Shown here: piece by piece, positions 7,557 to 16,418 of the stretch
How positions within the stretch are numbered: position 1 is the first letter of the stretch
How the letters are laid out: each line of letters opens with the position of its first letter
Source of the DNA: Ruminococcaceae bacterium UBA1767
GTDB taxonomy: Bacteria; Bacillota; Clostridia; Oscillospirales; Acutalibacteraceae
Reading direction: 5' to 3'
Assembly (NCBI GenBank): GCA_002315505.1
Contig: DCGX01000065.1
Coordinates: 1 to 34,991, forward strand
Length of the DNA stretch: 34,991 bases
The notes under the pieces: model-generated
Told to the model about the DNA's origin: nothing
Databases searched by the model: none
Seen by the model: only the letters and a program-made list of their open reading frames with translations
Made by a program: the position numbers and the translations under genes

Positions 7557-8060
7557 TTATGAGCCAATATATGTTTTTATAATATCCAGACCCTCATAGG
7601 TTCTCGGATATTCTTTTTTTGTTTCTCTGTGGCAGAAGAAGAAATTATCCTGCTCTGTGTGGAAATAATTTTCGCTTATTGTATACGTATTGTTCTTCGT
7701 ATCAATATTAAGATACAAATTACTCTCAATTACTTCCCACCATTCATAATGGTAGCCCTCAAACACAACAGGAATACCGTTCACTTCAAGCTCATATTTA
7801 AACAGTCCACAATCACTGATTCTGTCTGTCAACGTAACAAGTCCGTCTTCCGTTTTGAGCTTCGCTGTTGTATTATCGGTTTTTATTACTTCAGCATTTT
7901 TTCCGTCAACAGAAATATGCATCTCCACAATTATTCTCGGTCCCTGATAGAGCTTGGCACCAATGAGAGTCGGTACAAAAATTCTTGTAAAGCACATCAC
8001 AAGAACAATTGCTACAAACAAAACCGAAGCTACAATAATATAAATTGGTTTCTTGTTCAT
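7557..8060 (-). CDS. Hypothetical membrane-anchored protein
   Basis: The product has 167 aa with one N-terminal hydrophobic helix (residues 6-25, IYIIVASVLFVAIVLVMCFT) and a 140-residue extracytoplasmic beta-rich part. No family recognised. The start ATG overlaps the stop of the flavin reductase gene by 4 bp (ATGA), so both are translated from one mRNA. Confidence 0.75.
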   Translation of the reverse strand: MNKKPIYIIVASVLFVAIVLVMCFTRIFVPTLIGAKLYQGPRIIVEMHISVDGKNAEVIKTDNTTAKLKTEDGLVTLTDRISDCGLFKYELEVNGIPVVFEGYHYEWWEVIESNLYLNIDTKNNTYTISENYFHTEQDNFFFCHRETKKEYPRTYEGLDIIKTYIGS

Positions 8061-8611
8061 TTTATCATCTTCCCATCGCTGAATGCATTTCCGACTTCTT
8101 TACCGAGTGCGACATACTTCATATGCACAGGGTCAAAGGTTATCGGGCTGAATTTTGATAAATCCGGCTTTCCGTCCTCGCCGAGAACAGTTTCGTCAGC
8201 ACTGACATTGACAATTTTCGCAATATATCTGCTCTCATCAATAATCTTAATCACTTCACATTCAAGTGAAAGCGGTAATTCGTTAATAATCGGAGCATTG
8301 ACAAATTCACTTCTAATTGTGGTAAAGCCCGCTTTTTTCATCTTTTCAGGCTCATCTCTGCCCGAAACCAAGCCGACATAATCACATTCCACCACGTGTT
8401 TCTCGTCAGCAATTGAAACAGTAAAAGCATTGGTAACCTTTATGTTTTCCGAAGTTTTGTGATTACCTATATCAATAATTATCTTATCGTAATCACAAAT
8501 CCCACCCCATGCAGCATTCATTGCATTCGGATTTCCAAGCTCGTCATATGTAGAAATTATCATTACCGGTTGAGGGTATAAATATGTTTTTACGCCGAAA
8601 TTTTTTCTCAT
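8057..8611 (-). CDS. Flavin reductase family protein (FMN-binding split barrel)
   Basis: This 184-aa protein matches the flavoredoxin/flavin reductase-like family that binds FMN in a split beta-barrel. The N-terminal pattern YPQPVMIISTYDELGNPNAM followed by AAWGGICDYD, the substrate loop GNHKTSENI (49-57) and the ending SPITFDPVHMKYVALGKEVG are typical. It would act as a cytoplasmic flavin or electron-transfer protein; the physiological partner is not evident. The start is ATG at 8611 with only a weak GGGA motif upstream. It is the first gene of a two-gene operon. Confidence 0.85.
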   Translation of the reverse strand: MRKNFGVKTYLYPQPVMIISTYDELGNPNAMNAAWGGICDYDKIIIDIGNHKTSENIKVTNAFTVSIADEKHVVECDYVGLVSGRDEPEKMKKAGFTTIRSEFVNAPIINELPLSLECEVIKIIDESRYIAKIVNVSADETVLGEDGKPDLSKFSPITFDPVHMKYVALGKEVGNAFSDGKMIK

Positions 8612-8619
8612 TTTATCAA

Positions 8620-8655
8620 GTCCCAGAGTTCATGCCCAGGGAAGGGGCATGAAAA
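8620..8655. repeat. Intergenic hairpin
   Basis: CATGCCC and GGGCATG form a 7-bp stem around AGGGAAG between the PHP gene end and the flavin reductase start. On the minus strand no clear T run follows, so it may be a weak terminator or mRNA stabiliser. Confidence 0.4.
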
Positions 8656-8656
8656 A

Positions 8657-10141
8657 TTATTTAAAAATGTTAATATCGTTCCAAAGTCTTGAAATAGGAT
8701 TATAACCAAGTGCAAAATACTTAAATATCCAGATAATCGGACTCCACTTGAAAAGAATCCAGTCAAGAACTGTTACGAGTGTACGAAGTCTTGTTGAAAC
8801 ATCGTGTGTTTTCGGCACTTCAACAGGCTCAAAGGTTTCGCCCGGATGCTTAACAACCATCGGATTTGCATAGCAGATACCCTGCTCGCCTGTGATATAA
8901 AATCTTACGTAAAGGCTTACTTCATCAAGAAGTCCATCTTCATTAAGGTCGATTTCAGCCTTACCGTTTACAACAGGTGCTCTCTTGATAACATTACCGT
9001 TTGATACCCATGTAATCTGATTAGCATTCTTGCATTCAACTAAAATTTTATTGCCTTCAGTCGTAACCTTTGTTACAAGCGGAGTATCATTCATATGCAT
9101 TGCATCGATATCTCTCATAGTCTTGCCGTCGCCCTCTTTTTCGGTTCCGGGCATTTCTTCCATACCGTTAAGCTCAACGCCGTTTGAATAGTGAGAAACT
9201 GCGAAAAATGCACCACTGAGCATACTTTCACGAAGTGCTTCTTCTGTCTTTTCAGGCATAAGCATATAAGTATATGCGTCATTCATTGACGTATCATTAT
9301 GTGAATCCGAGAACGTGAAGCCCCATGGAACAACACCATTCGGAATTGTCTTCTGAAGAACCTGGTCATAAAGGATACGGTCGCAACGGGTATGACAGTC
9401 AGTTGCACTGTTAATACCCATACCTGCGCTTGAGCCTGCATTATCAATAAATAATCTTGCAAATTTATTTGCATAATATTCGTCAACCTTCTGACCTACA
9501 TGGTCAGCTGAATCCTTATCGGTATACACGTACTCACCAACGTGAGAAAGCATTGATACACCGCCGGCATCCTTAACACCCTTACTCGGTGTTTCGTAAT
9601 CGCCGAAAACGCCTGCAAGACCCTGACCGTAGTCACTCCAGTAGCCTGTAAGATGACAATCGGCAACAGGTGTAGCCATATTAAGCTCAATACCGCCCAT
9701 AACATCAAGCATACCATCATTGTATGTTCTTGTAGTGCCATTTGAAGTTTTGGCAGTACCGGTTGTAAATGCAGTGTACTCCTCTGCTGTCAACGGTTCA
9801 ACAGGAAGGTTGCCTGTTCTTTCCTTCTTGATTGCACGCATAATAGGTACAAGGTCAGGCTCTGTATCCCAGCCTTTATTAAGTGTACCGTGGTCAGTTA
9901 TAGCAACTATATCATAATCAAGGTCATAATACTTCTGAATTGCATCACGGATTTTAAGGTATCCGTCTGATGCTGTTGTATGACAATGAAGCTGAGTTTT
10001 ATATGATTTATAGGTGTCCCAGTTAACATTTTCATACGGATTTGTAATTTCCCATGTCTGAGCACTCTTTGCAAATCCGACAACTGTCAGAATCTGACAA
10101 ATCATTGCCAGACACATTAGAACTGATAAAAATTTTTTCAT
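8657..10141 (-). CDS. Secreted PHP-domain phosphoesterase-like protein
   Basis: The 494-aa protein has an N-terminal signal peptide (MKKFLSVLMCLAMICQILTV, cleavage near FAKSA). A PHP metal-dependent phosphoesterase domain follows, with candidate metal ligands H52 and H54 (LHCHT), D59, D83/H84 (ITDHG), E152 (GGIEL), H163, H200 (LSHVG) and D279/H281 (FSDSHN). A beta-rich C-terminal part ends in a hydrophobic, Trp-rich helix (WILFKWSPIIWIFKYFALGY) that may anchor it. I chose ATG 10141, 8 bp after AGGAG; the GTG two codons earlier is too close. The substrate is unknown; extracellular location is unusual for PHP enzymes of nucleotide or histidinol metabolism. Confidence 0.85.
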   Translation of the reverse strand: MKKFLSVLMCLAMICQILTVVGFAKSAQTWEITNPYENVNWDTYKSYKTQLHCHTTASDGYLKIRDAIQKYYDLDYDIVAITDHGTLNKGWDTEPDLVPIMRAIKKERTGNLPVEPLTAEEYTAFTTGTAKTSNGTTRTYNDGMLDVMGGIELNMATPVADCHLTGYWSDYGQGLAGVFGDYETPSKGVKDAGGVSMLSHVGEYVYTDKDSADHVGQKVDEYYANKFARLFIDNAGSSAGMGINSATDCHTRCDRILYDQVLQKTIPNGVVPWGFTFSDSHNDTSMNDAYTYMLMPEKTEEALRESMLSGAFFAVSHYSNGVELNGMEEMPGTEKEGDGKTMRDIDAMHMNDTPLVTKVTTEGNKILVECKNANQITWVSNGNVIKRAPVVNGKAEIDLNEDGLLDEVSLYVRFYITGEQGICYANPMVVKHPGETFEPVEVPKTHDVSTRLRTLVTVLDWILFKWSPIIWIFKYFALGYNPISRLWNDINIFK

Positions 10142-10168
10142 ACGCACATCTCCTTTTTAATATTTTTG

Positions 10169-10197
10169 ATTATACAATAAATTTCTCAAAAAATCAA
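10169..10197 (-). promoter_or_regulatory. Promoter of the PHP-domain gene
   Basis: On the minus strand TTGATT (10192-10197) and TATAAT (10169-10174) are 17 bp apart, about 28 bp upstream of the ATG. Confidence 0.75.
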
Positions 10198-10239
10198 TAA
10201 TTTTTTCCTGAAATTTATACAAATTATGTAAAATTACTA

Positions 10240-10267
10240 TTGTATTTTTATCTGTTTTATGTAATAA
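10240..10267 (+). promoter_or_regulatory. Possible promoter of glmU
   Basis: TTGTAT (10240-10245) and TAATAA (10262-10267) are 16 bp apart in a very AT-rich stretch 40-65 bp upstream of glmU. The match is weak and neighbouring alternatives exist. Confidence 0.35.
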
Positions 10268-10305
10268 TAACTATAAATAAACATTAAAATAGGAGGAAGT
10301 TTTTT

Positions 10306-11703
10306 ATGAATTTGAATTGTGCACTTATTCTCGCAGCAGGCGAAGGAACAAGAATGAAAGCGGATTGTCCAAAGGTATTAACCGAAGTCCTGTTTAAACC
10401 GATGCTCGACTGGGTTATCGATGCCGCAAAACAAGGTGGTCTCGACGATATCTGTGTTGTAACAGGTCACAAGCATGAAATTGTTGAAGAACACCTCGCA
10501 GGAAAATATAACACTGTCATTCAGGCTGAACGTCTCGGAACAGGCCATGCCGTTATGCAGGCAAAGAAGTTCCTTGAGGAGCACAGATTCGGTAATGTGC
10601 TTATTCTCAACGGAGATGCTCCGCTCATGGACAGCAACACTATTAAATCAGCTTACGATTACCACACTGCAAAAAACAATGCGGTTACTATAATATCGGC
10701 TAAAATTCCCAATCCTTATGGTTACGGCAGAATTATCCGTTCAAAGGAAGGCGTTCTCAAGAAGATTGTTGAAGAAAAGGAAGCTACACCTGTTGAGAAA
10801 ATAGTCAACGAGGTAAATTCAGGTGCATACTGGTTCAGCTGCTCCGTTTTGCTCGATGCTTTGCAGGGAATTGTTGAAATTCACGACAAGAACGAAAAGC
10901 AAAAGGAATATTATCTTACCGATGCTGTTGAAGTTATTCTTAAAAAAGGTCTTAACGCAGTTGCTTATGAAACTGAGAGTGAAGACGTTGTAAGAGGAGC
11001 TAATGACAGAGCTCAGCTTCAGGAGCTTAACGAGATTGCACGTCGCAAGGTGATGAGAAAGCATCTTATCAACGGTGTTTCAATCCCCTGTGCAGACGGT
11101 GTTATAATCGGTCCCGAGGTTGAAATCGGTGACAATACGGAAATTCTTCCGGGTACAATCATCAAGGGTAAAACTACAATCGGAAAGCGTTGTAATATCG
11201 GTCCTAATACTCTCATTGAGGACAGCACAATTGAGAGCAATGTCACACTTAATTCGGTTCAGTGCTTCAGCTCTGAAGTTAAGAAGGGCGCAAGTATAGG
11301 TCCGTTCTCACGAATCCGTCCGAATTGTGTTATCGGCGAAAATGTTAAGACCGGCAACTTCGTTGAATTCAAAAATGCAAACATCGGTGCAGCAACGAGT
11401 GTTGCTCATCTCACCTATATCGGTGATGCTGATGTCGGCAGTAATGTAAACTTCGGTTGCGGTTGTGCAACAGCAAACTATACCGGCAAGGACAAGTACA
11501 GAACAACTATCGGTGACAATGCTTTCATCGGCTGTGACAACTGTCTTGTTGCTCCTGTTAAGGTCGGAAACAATGCCTACACTGCTGCAGGCTCTGTTAT
11601 TACAGAGGATGTTCCCGACGACGCACTTGCACTCGCCCGTTCAAAGGAAATTATTAAAAAAGACTGGGTAAAAAGTAAAAAACCATACAAATGGCAAAAA
11701 TAA
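10306..11703 (+). CDS. glmU: Bifunctional UDP-GlcNAc pyrophosphorylase / GlcN-1-P acetyltransferase
   Basis: GlmU acetylates glucosamine-1-phosphate and then couples it to UTP, giving UDP-GlcNAc for peptidoglycan. The 465 aa match the family length. The N-terminal uridylyltransferase carries LAAGEGTRM (9-17), PKVL (22-25), LGTGHA (77-82) and NGDAPL (102-107). The C-terminal half is a left-handed beta-helix of hexapeptides (IGPEVEIGDNTEI and so on) with the acetyltransferase segment GNFVEFKNA and VAHLTYIGD, whose His is the expected catalytic base. AGGAGGAAG lies 7 bp ahead of the ATG. The gene heads a same-strand run through pth to DUF1015. Confidence 0.97.
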   Translation: MNLNCALILAAGEGTRMKADCPKVLTEVLFKPMLDWVIDAAKQGGLDDICVVTGHKHEIVEEHLAGKYNTVIQAERLGTGHAVMQAKKFLEEHRFGNVLILNGDAPLMDSNTIKSAYDYHTAKNNAVTIISAKIPNPYGYGRIIRSKEGVLKKIVEEKEATPVEKIVNEVNSGAYWFSCSVLLDALQGIVEIHDKNEKQKEYYLTDAVEVILKKGLNAVAYETESEDVVRGANDRAQLQELNEIARRKVMRKHLINGVSIPCADGVIIGPEVEIGDNTEILPGTIIKGKTTIGKRCNIGPNTLIEDSTIESNVTLNSVQCFSSEVKKGASIGPFSRIRPNCVIGENVKTGNFVEFKNANIGAATSVAHLTYIGDADVGSNVNFGCGCATANYTGKDKYRTTIGDNAFIGCDNCLVAPVKVGNNAYTAAGSVITEDVPDDALALARSKEIIKKDWVKSKKPYKWQK

Positions 11704-11713
11704 GAGGTAAATC

Positions 11714-12541
11714 ATGAACAGCAAACGCATTTTTTCAGCAATTCTTGCGGCCGTAATGACGCTTTCATTGGTCGGCTGCAGTCAGAAAGATGACAAAAAA
11801 ATCACAGGTGATATTGAACAGCCTTCGTTTGAAAACGGTACAGCCGTTGTTGAATATCCGTCGGTTAATGCTGACGGAGAAGAGGTTGTGGTAACCAAGG
11901 TTATTGAAACACCATCCGAATATCAGAGCGTTGAAGCAAAATCCGACAAGGCTGCCGATAACGGCACAACAGCGGACTCGGCACAAAACACTACCAAGAA
12001 AGACAACTCTGCTTCAAATGGCTCTGATAATTCAAATGGAAGTAACGGCTCAAAAACAGAAGCAACAACAGCGGCTCAGCTCCCTGCTGTTAAGGTTACA
12101 TTTACTAATCCTTTAAATAATGTTCTTCAGACAGAAGACGAACAACAGGAATTTATCAATAAGGACAGCAACAACTATAATATCAGCGCAGAGGATGCAA
12201 AAAAGATTGTTGCAAATTCCGACAAGTGGACGGGATTCTATTGCAACGTCTACATTGTTAACACCAATAAGCAGCGCCTTTCAACAAAGGAAATTCAAGC
12301 TGAATCAAACGGTGATATCATTATTGACAAAAATCTTGATTGCGAGTTCAACATGAAACCCGGCAACGGCATGACCATTACCATTTACGGATACGTAAAT
12401 TCAGAAAAATACGCCGATGACAGCGATTTAACCAAAGCTCTCAACGATGCAAATATTCAGCTCGTTTATGCTTTGACCGACGAAACCTGCGTCGACGACT
12501 GGAGCAAGGTTACTACCAAAACTATAAAAATCACAGTATAA
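11714..12541 (+). CDS. Putative lipoprotein
   Basis: The 275-aa product has a lipoprotein signal with lipobox LSLVGC and the acylated cysteine at residue 22. A Ser/Asn/Gly/Thr-rich linker (about 80-120) leads to a C-terminal domain of about 150 residues without recognised family. It lies 10 bp after glmU and 9 bp before pth, so it is co-transcribed with them. In many Firmicutes prs sits between glmU and pth; here this lipoprotein does. Confidence 0.85.
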   Translation: MNSKRIFSAILAAVMTLSLVGCSQKDDKKITGDIEQPSFENGTAVVEYPSVNADGEEVVVTKVIETPSEYQSVEAKSDKAADNGTTADSAQNTTKKDNSASNGSDNSNGSNGSKTEATTAAQLPAVKVTFTNPLNNVLQTEDEQQEFINKDSNNYNISAEDAKKIVANSDKWTGFYCNVYIVNTNKQRLSTKEIQAESNGDIIIDKNLDCEFNMKPGNGMTITIYGYVNSEKYADDSDLTKALNDANIQLVYALTDETCVDDWSKVTTKTIKITV

Positions 12542-12550
12542 GGTAAAAAT

Positions 12551-13174
12551 ATGTTTCTTAAGAAAAAAGATTTCAGCACAAGCACAGGCTCACCCGAATT
12601 TTTGATTGTCGGACTCGGAAATCCCGGCAAGGACTACGAAATGACTCGTCACAACGCAGGATTCCTTACCCTTGACCATCTTTCGGTTGAGCTTGATACA
12701 GACATAACAAAGCTCAAAAACAAGGCTCTGTATGCCGATGTCAGCATTAATTCACACAGATGCCTGCTGATCAAACCACAGACCTTTATGAACAACAGCG
12801 GTGAGGCTGTCAGAGATTTCGCAAAATTCTACAAAATCCCGCCCGAGAAAATTATTGTTATTTTTGATGACATTTCTCTCCCCTGCGGTAAACTCAGAAT
12901 ACGCCGAAAAGGTACTGACGGCGGTCACAACGGAATTAAGAGTATAATTTATCACCTTAACTCCGACAATTTCCCGAGAATTAAAATCGGTGTGGGACAA
13001 AAGCCTCATCCCGATTTTAATCTTGCTGACTGGGTACTCTCTACATTCAAGAAAGACGAAATGGAACAGCTCAAAGCTGCTATTTCGAAAGCCTGCGAGG
13101 TTTTGCCATTAATGTTAGATGGTGAAATTGATAAAGCTATGAACAAGGCAAACGAAAAAGGTGCAGGCTACTAA
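12551..13174 (+). CDS. pth: Peptidyl-tRNA hydrolase
   Basis: Pth releases peptides from prematurely dropped peptidyl-tRNAs. Family signatures are VGLGNPGKDYEMTRHNAGF (residues 20-38) with catalytic H34, FMNNSG with N81, FDDISLPCG with catalytic D106, and GGHNGIKSI. The 207 aa fit the family, with a slightly long N-terminus of about 15 residues before the core. Start ATG 12551 lies 9 bp after the lipoprotein stop, behind AAGG. Confidence 0.96.
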   Translation: MFLKKKDFSTSTGSPEFLIVGLGNPGKDYEMTRHNAGFLTLDHLSVELDTDITKLKNKALYADVSINSHRCLLIKPQTFMNNSGEAVRDFAKFYKIPPEKIIVIFDDISLPCGKLRIRRKGTDGGHNGIKSIIYHLNSDNFPRIKIGVGQKPHPDFNLADWVLSTFKKDEMEQLKAAISKACEVLPLMLDGEIDKAMNKANEKGAGY

Positions 13175-13185
13175 GGAGTTTATTT

Positions 13186-14427
13186 ATGGCAATTTTCAGA
13201 CCGTTCAAGGCAATTCGTCCGACAAGTGAAAATGCCGAAAAGGTTGCTGCTCTGCCATATGACGTTATGGACAGTGACGAGGCACGTGAAATGGTTAAGG
13301 ATAAGCCTTATTCATTTCTTCACGTTGACAAGGCCGAGGTTGACCTTGACAAATCAATTGATATTTATGATAAGAGGGTTTATCTCAGGGCAAGAGAAAA
13401 TTTAGACAAACTGACAAAAGACGGTATATGCAAGGAAGATTCAAAGCCCTGCATATATATTTACCGCCAGATAATGAACAACAGAAGTCAGACAGGACTT
13501 GTCGGCTGTACCTCGATAGATGATTATATTAATAATGTAATTAAAAAGCACGAGAATACAAGAGCTGACAAGGAAGCTGACAGAATTAATCACGTTGATT
13601 ACTGCGACGCAAACACAGGTCCTATTTTTCTAACCTACCATGCCGATGATTTTATCAGCAATACAGTTGAAAACTGGAAAGCAACGCACGAGCCTGTTTA
13701 TGATTTTACGGCTGACGGTGTTCGGAATACCGTATGGGTAATTGACTGTGATTGCACTATCAATGCAATTTGTGAGGCTTTTAATAAGGAGGATTCTCTG
13801 TACATCGCCGACGGACATCACCGTGCCGCATCAGCCGTTAAGGTCGGCAAAATGCGACGTGAAAAGAATCCGGATTATACAGGCGAAGAGGAATTTAATT
13901 TCTTCCTTTCGGTGTTGTTTCCGTCAGACGAGCTTGAAATTATGGACTATAACCGTGTTATAAAAGACCTCAATGGTTTTTCAAACGAAGAGTTTATTTC
14001 AAAGCTCAGTGAAGTAATGTATATCGAAAAGCAAGGTACAAAGGCTATTAAGCCAACCGAAAAGCACACATTCGGAATGCTTCTTGACGGATACTGGTAC
14101 AAGCTCACAGCTAAGGAAGGTACATTTGATGAAATCGACCCTGTCGGAAGACTTGATGTTTCAATTCTCCAGAACAACGTCATTGCTCCGATATTCAATA
14201 TTAAAGACCCGAGAACCGATAAACGAATAGACTTCATCGGCGGAATACGTGGTCTTAACGAACTGGAAAGGCGTGTTAACACAGATATGAAAATTGCATT
14301 CTCAATGTTCCCCACAACACTTACTGACCTTATGGACATTGCAGATGCCGGCAGAATTATGCCGCCGAAATCAACATGGTTTGAACCTAAATTGATGAGC
14401 GGTCTGTTTATCCACAAGCTGTCATGA
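13186..14427 (+). CDS. DUF1015 family protein
   Basis: The 413-aa protein matches DUF1015 (PF06245): N-terminal FRPFKAIRPT and ALPYDVMDSDEA, a central YIADGHHRAASAV (DGHHR at 209-213), and a C-terminal DPVGRLDVSILQ and DFIGG. DUF1015 members are widespread in anaerobes; some ParB/SerK-like relatives are serine kinases using ATP or ADP, so a role in serine metabolism is possible but not shown. The ATG follows AAGGAG; the 3' end overlaps the next gene by 4 bp. Confidence 0.9.
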   Translation: MAIFRPFKAIRPTSENAEKVAALPYDVMDSDEAREMVKDKPYSFLHVDKAEVDLDKSIDIYDKRVYLRARENLDKLTKDGICKEDSKPCIYIYRQIMNNRSQTGLVGCTSIDDYINNVIKKHENTRADKEADRINHVDYCDANTGPIFLTYHADDFISNTVENWKATHEPVYDFTADGVRNTVWVIDCDCTINAICEAFNKEDSLYIADGHHRAASAVKVGKMRREKNPDYTGEEEFNFFLSVLFPSDELEIMDYNRVIKDLNGFSNEEFISKLSEVMYIEKQGTKAIKPTEKHTFGMLLDGYWYKLTAKEGTFDEIDPVGRLDVSILQNNVIAPIFNIKDPRTDKRIDFIGGIRGLNELERRVNTDMKIAFSMFPTTLTDLMDIADAGRIMPPKSTWFEPKLMSGLFIHKLS

Positions 14428-15035
14428 AAAAATATCTGAATTTATTACCGCTTGTCGCTTTTCCGTTTCTGTTTTTCCCTGTTTCGATGTTGTTGTGGGC
14501 ATTTGTAAACACGGGTAATCTTTCGATATTCGACAACGTAAGTGAAATCGCAATACTGATTATTATCGGAATTTTGTTTCTCATTCCGATTGTTCTGTCA
14601 ATTGTCGGTGCAATCAGTACAGCAAGGAAAATCAAGCTCGACGAAACAGCTCTCTCCAATGCGAGCAGAGTTACACTAATAATAAAAGGATGTACTACAT
14701 TTGCGCTTTCCGTCAACTGCGTACTTATGGCGCTCTCCTGTCTGCTCGGTATCTGGGGACTCGGTATGATTTTGTTCCTTTTATTTGTTAACGGATGGAC
14801 TTTGCTATGCACGGGCATTATTTCCTGCGGATTTATCCGAAGGCTGAGAGATGAAGAAATTCTGCCGAAAAAGCATTCTGTATTGCGATACATACTTTCT
14901 TTTATAATGTATTTTGATACGATACAGGCAGTTCTTTTGTTTATTAGGTATAAGAACAAGCACTACAAAATAACCGAAAAAATCGGTAATATTGCAGTAT
15001 CAGAAATTAAGAAAAAAGATGAAGTAACAACTTGA
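14424..15035 (+). CDS. Hypothetical multi-pass membrane protein
   Basis: This 203-aa protein has about five hydrophobic helices (residues 6-28, 40-65, 84-108, 112-133 and 152-172) and a short charged C-terminus. No family recognised. Its ATG overlaps the DUF1015 stop (ATGA), indicating translational coupling. The stop codon lies within the -35 box of the next gene's promoter. Confidence 0.75.
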   Translation: MKKYLNLLPLVAFPFLFFPVSMLLWAFVNTGNLSIFDNVSEIAILIIIGILFLIPIVLSIVGAISTARKIKLDETALSNASRVTLIIKGCTTFALSVNCVLMALSCLLGIWGLGMILFLLFVNGWTLLCTGIISCGFIRRLRDEEILPKKHSVLRYILSFIMYFDTIQAVLLFIRYKNKHYKITEKIGNIAVSEIKKKDEVTT

Positions 15036-15060
15036 CTTCTATTAGGTAAAATGCTATATT
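15032..15060 (+). promoter_or_regulatory. Promoter of the AlaA-like aminotransferase
   Basis: TTGACT (15032-15037) and TATATT (15055-15060) are 17 bp apart. The -35 box includes the TGA stop of the upstream membrane protein gene. Confidence 0.8.
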
Positions 15061-15096
15061 GATATAGTTAAAAATTATATGTTAGGAGATACAAAT

Positions 15097-16317
15097 ATGG
15101 AAATCAAACGTTCAGAAAATCTTATGCCGGTTCATTCAGACATTCGTGGACCGCTCTATCTTGAAAGTCAAAGAATGGCTAAAGAGGGAATTAAAGTTCT
15201 CAGACTCAACACCGGCAACCCGGCAACCTTTGGTTTCGGTATGCCCGACAGTGTTAAGAACGCACTCCTCAACAATGCCGACAAGGCCGTTGCTTATTGT
15301 GACCTCAAGGGTATGCCGAACGCTCGTGAAGCTATCTGCGAATATCACAAAGGCAAGGGAATTCAGGACATCACTCCCGATGATATCTACATCGGTAACG
15401 GTGTCAGTGAGCTTGTTCTTATGGCTCTTCTCCCACTCCTCAACAAGGGTGACGAAGTGTTGATGCCATCTCCGAGCTATTCTCTTTGGTCTAATTCAAC
15501 ATATATCGCAGGTGGTAAGCCTGTATTCTACAGATGTAACGAAGAGAACAACTGGTATCCTGACATTGACGATATGAGAAGCAAGGTTACTTCAAAGACA
15601 AAGGCTATCGTTATCATCAACCCGAACAACCCGACAGGTACTGTTTACCCGAAGGAAGTTCTTGAGGATATCATCCAGGTTGCAAGAGAAAATGACTTGC
15701 TCATCTTCTCAGATGAAATCTATGACAGACTTGTTATGGACGGCGTTGAACACTACTCAACAGCTGCACTTGCTCCCGATAGAATGGTTATCACAATGAA
15801 CGGTCTTTCCAAGTCACACATCGTTTGCGGTTTCCGTTGCGGTTGGATGTGCATCAGCGGCTACAAGGGCAAGGCTGATGATTATGTTGAGGGTATTTTC
15901 CAGATTGCGGCAATGCGTCTTTGCGGTAATGCTCTTACACAGCTTGTTATCCCTGCAGCACTCGAGGACAACGCAAGCACACAGGCTATGCTTGTTCCCG
16001 GCGGACGTCTTTATGAACAGCGTGAGGCTGTTATGCGTGAAATCGAAAAGATTGACGGTCTTAGCTGTGTTAAGAATCACGGTGCATTCTATGTATTCCC
16101 GAAGCTCGACGTTGAGAAATTCAACATCACAAACGATAAGAAATTTGCATTTGATTTGCTCCACGAGAAGCACATCTTCATCGTTCCCGGCTCCGGCTTT
16201 GACTGGAGTACACCGGATCACTTCCGTATTGTTATGCTTCCGAATCCTGAAGAAATCGGTCAGGCTATGCGTGATATCGGTGACTTCCTCAACGGATACT
16301 GGCAGAAGAACGACTAA
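15097..16317 (+). CDS. AlaA-like PLP-dependent aminotransferase (class I/II)
   Basis: The 406-aa protein closely follows E. coli AlaA (glutamate-pyruvate aminotransferase) in order and motifs: SDIRGPLYLES near the start, LRLNTGNPATFGF, YIGNGVSELV, PSPSYSLW, INPNNPTGTVYP (NPNNPTG from 175), FSDEIYDRL, the Schiff-base lysine K239 in GLSKSH, GFRCGWMC and PGGRLYEQR. It probably makes alanine from pyruvate and glutamate; exact substrate is inferred. I chose the ATG at 15097 behind TAGGAG (spacing 7-8 bp); the in-frame ATG at 15079 precedes that site. It has its own promoter and terminator and a codon choice that suggests high expression. Confidence 0.92.
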   Translation: MEIKRSENLMPVHSDIRGPLYLESQRMAKEGIKVLRLNTGNPATFGFGMPDSVKNALLNNADKAVAYCDLKGMPNAREAICEYHKGKGIQDITPDDIYIGNGVSELVLMALLPLLNKGDEVLMPSPSYSLWSNSTYIAGGKPVFYRCNEENNWYPDIDDMRSKVTSKTKAIVIINPNNPTGTVYPKEVLEDIIQVARENDLLIFSDEIYDRLVMDGVEHYSTAALAPDRMVITMNGLSKSHIVCGFRCGWMCISGYKGKADDYVEGIFQIAAMRLCGNALTQLVIPAALEDNASTQAMLVPGGRLYEQREAVMREIEKIDGLSCVKNHGAFYVFPKLDVEKFNITNDKKFAFDLLHEKHIFIVPGSGFDWSTPDHFRIVMLPNPEEIGQAMRDIGDFLNGYWQKND

Positions 16318-16324
16318 AATTTAC

Positions 16325-16360
16325 GGCAGTCACAAAAAGTGGCTGCCTTTTTTATTTTTA
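16325..16360 (+). terminator. Terminator of the aminotransferase gene
   Basis: GGCAGTCAC and GTGGCTGCC form a 9-bp stem (one G-T pair) around AAAAA, followed by TTTTTTATTTTTA. Confidence 0.92.
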
Positions 16361-16363
16361 CTA

Positions 16364-16394
16364 TTGACTCTGACGTTACGTAATAGTGTAAAGT
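16364..16394 (+). promoter_or_regulatory. MerR-type promoter with 19-bp spacer and palindromic operator
   Basis: TTGACT (16364-16369) and TAAAGT (16389-16394) are 19 bp apart, the elongated spacer that MerR activators correct by twisting DNA. A 21-bp imperfect palindrome (ACTCTGACGT-T-ACGTAATAGT) fills the spacer. It lies directly before the MerR/TipA-like gene, so autoregulation by ligand is the natural reading. Confidence 0.88.
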
Positions 16395-16418
16395 ATAGTT
16401 GTGAGGTGATAATCGGCT

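Noticed and set aside
7629..8381. Long plus-strand open frame of 250 codons
   Set aside because: It is antisense to two well-supported, overlapping minus-strand genes, and its translation has no recognisable features or ribosome binding site.
8620..8655. CATGCCC hairpin as a riboswitch for the flavin reductase
   Set aside because: The stem is only 7 bp with no conserved aptamer elements; at most it is a weak terminator or stabiliser.
13947..14417. 156-codon minus-strand frame under DUF1015
   Set aside because: Antisense shadow of a conserved gene; no start signal.
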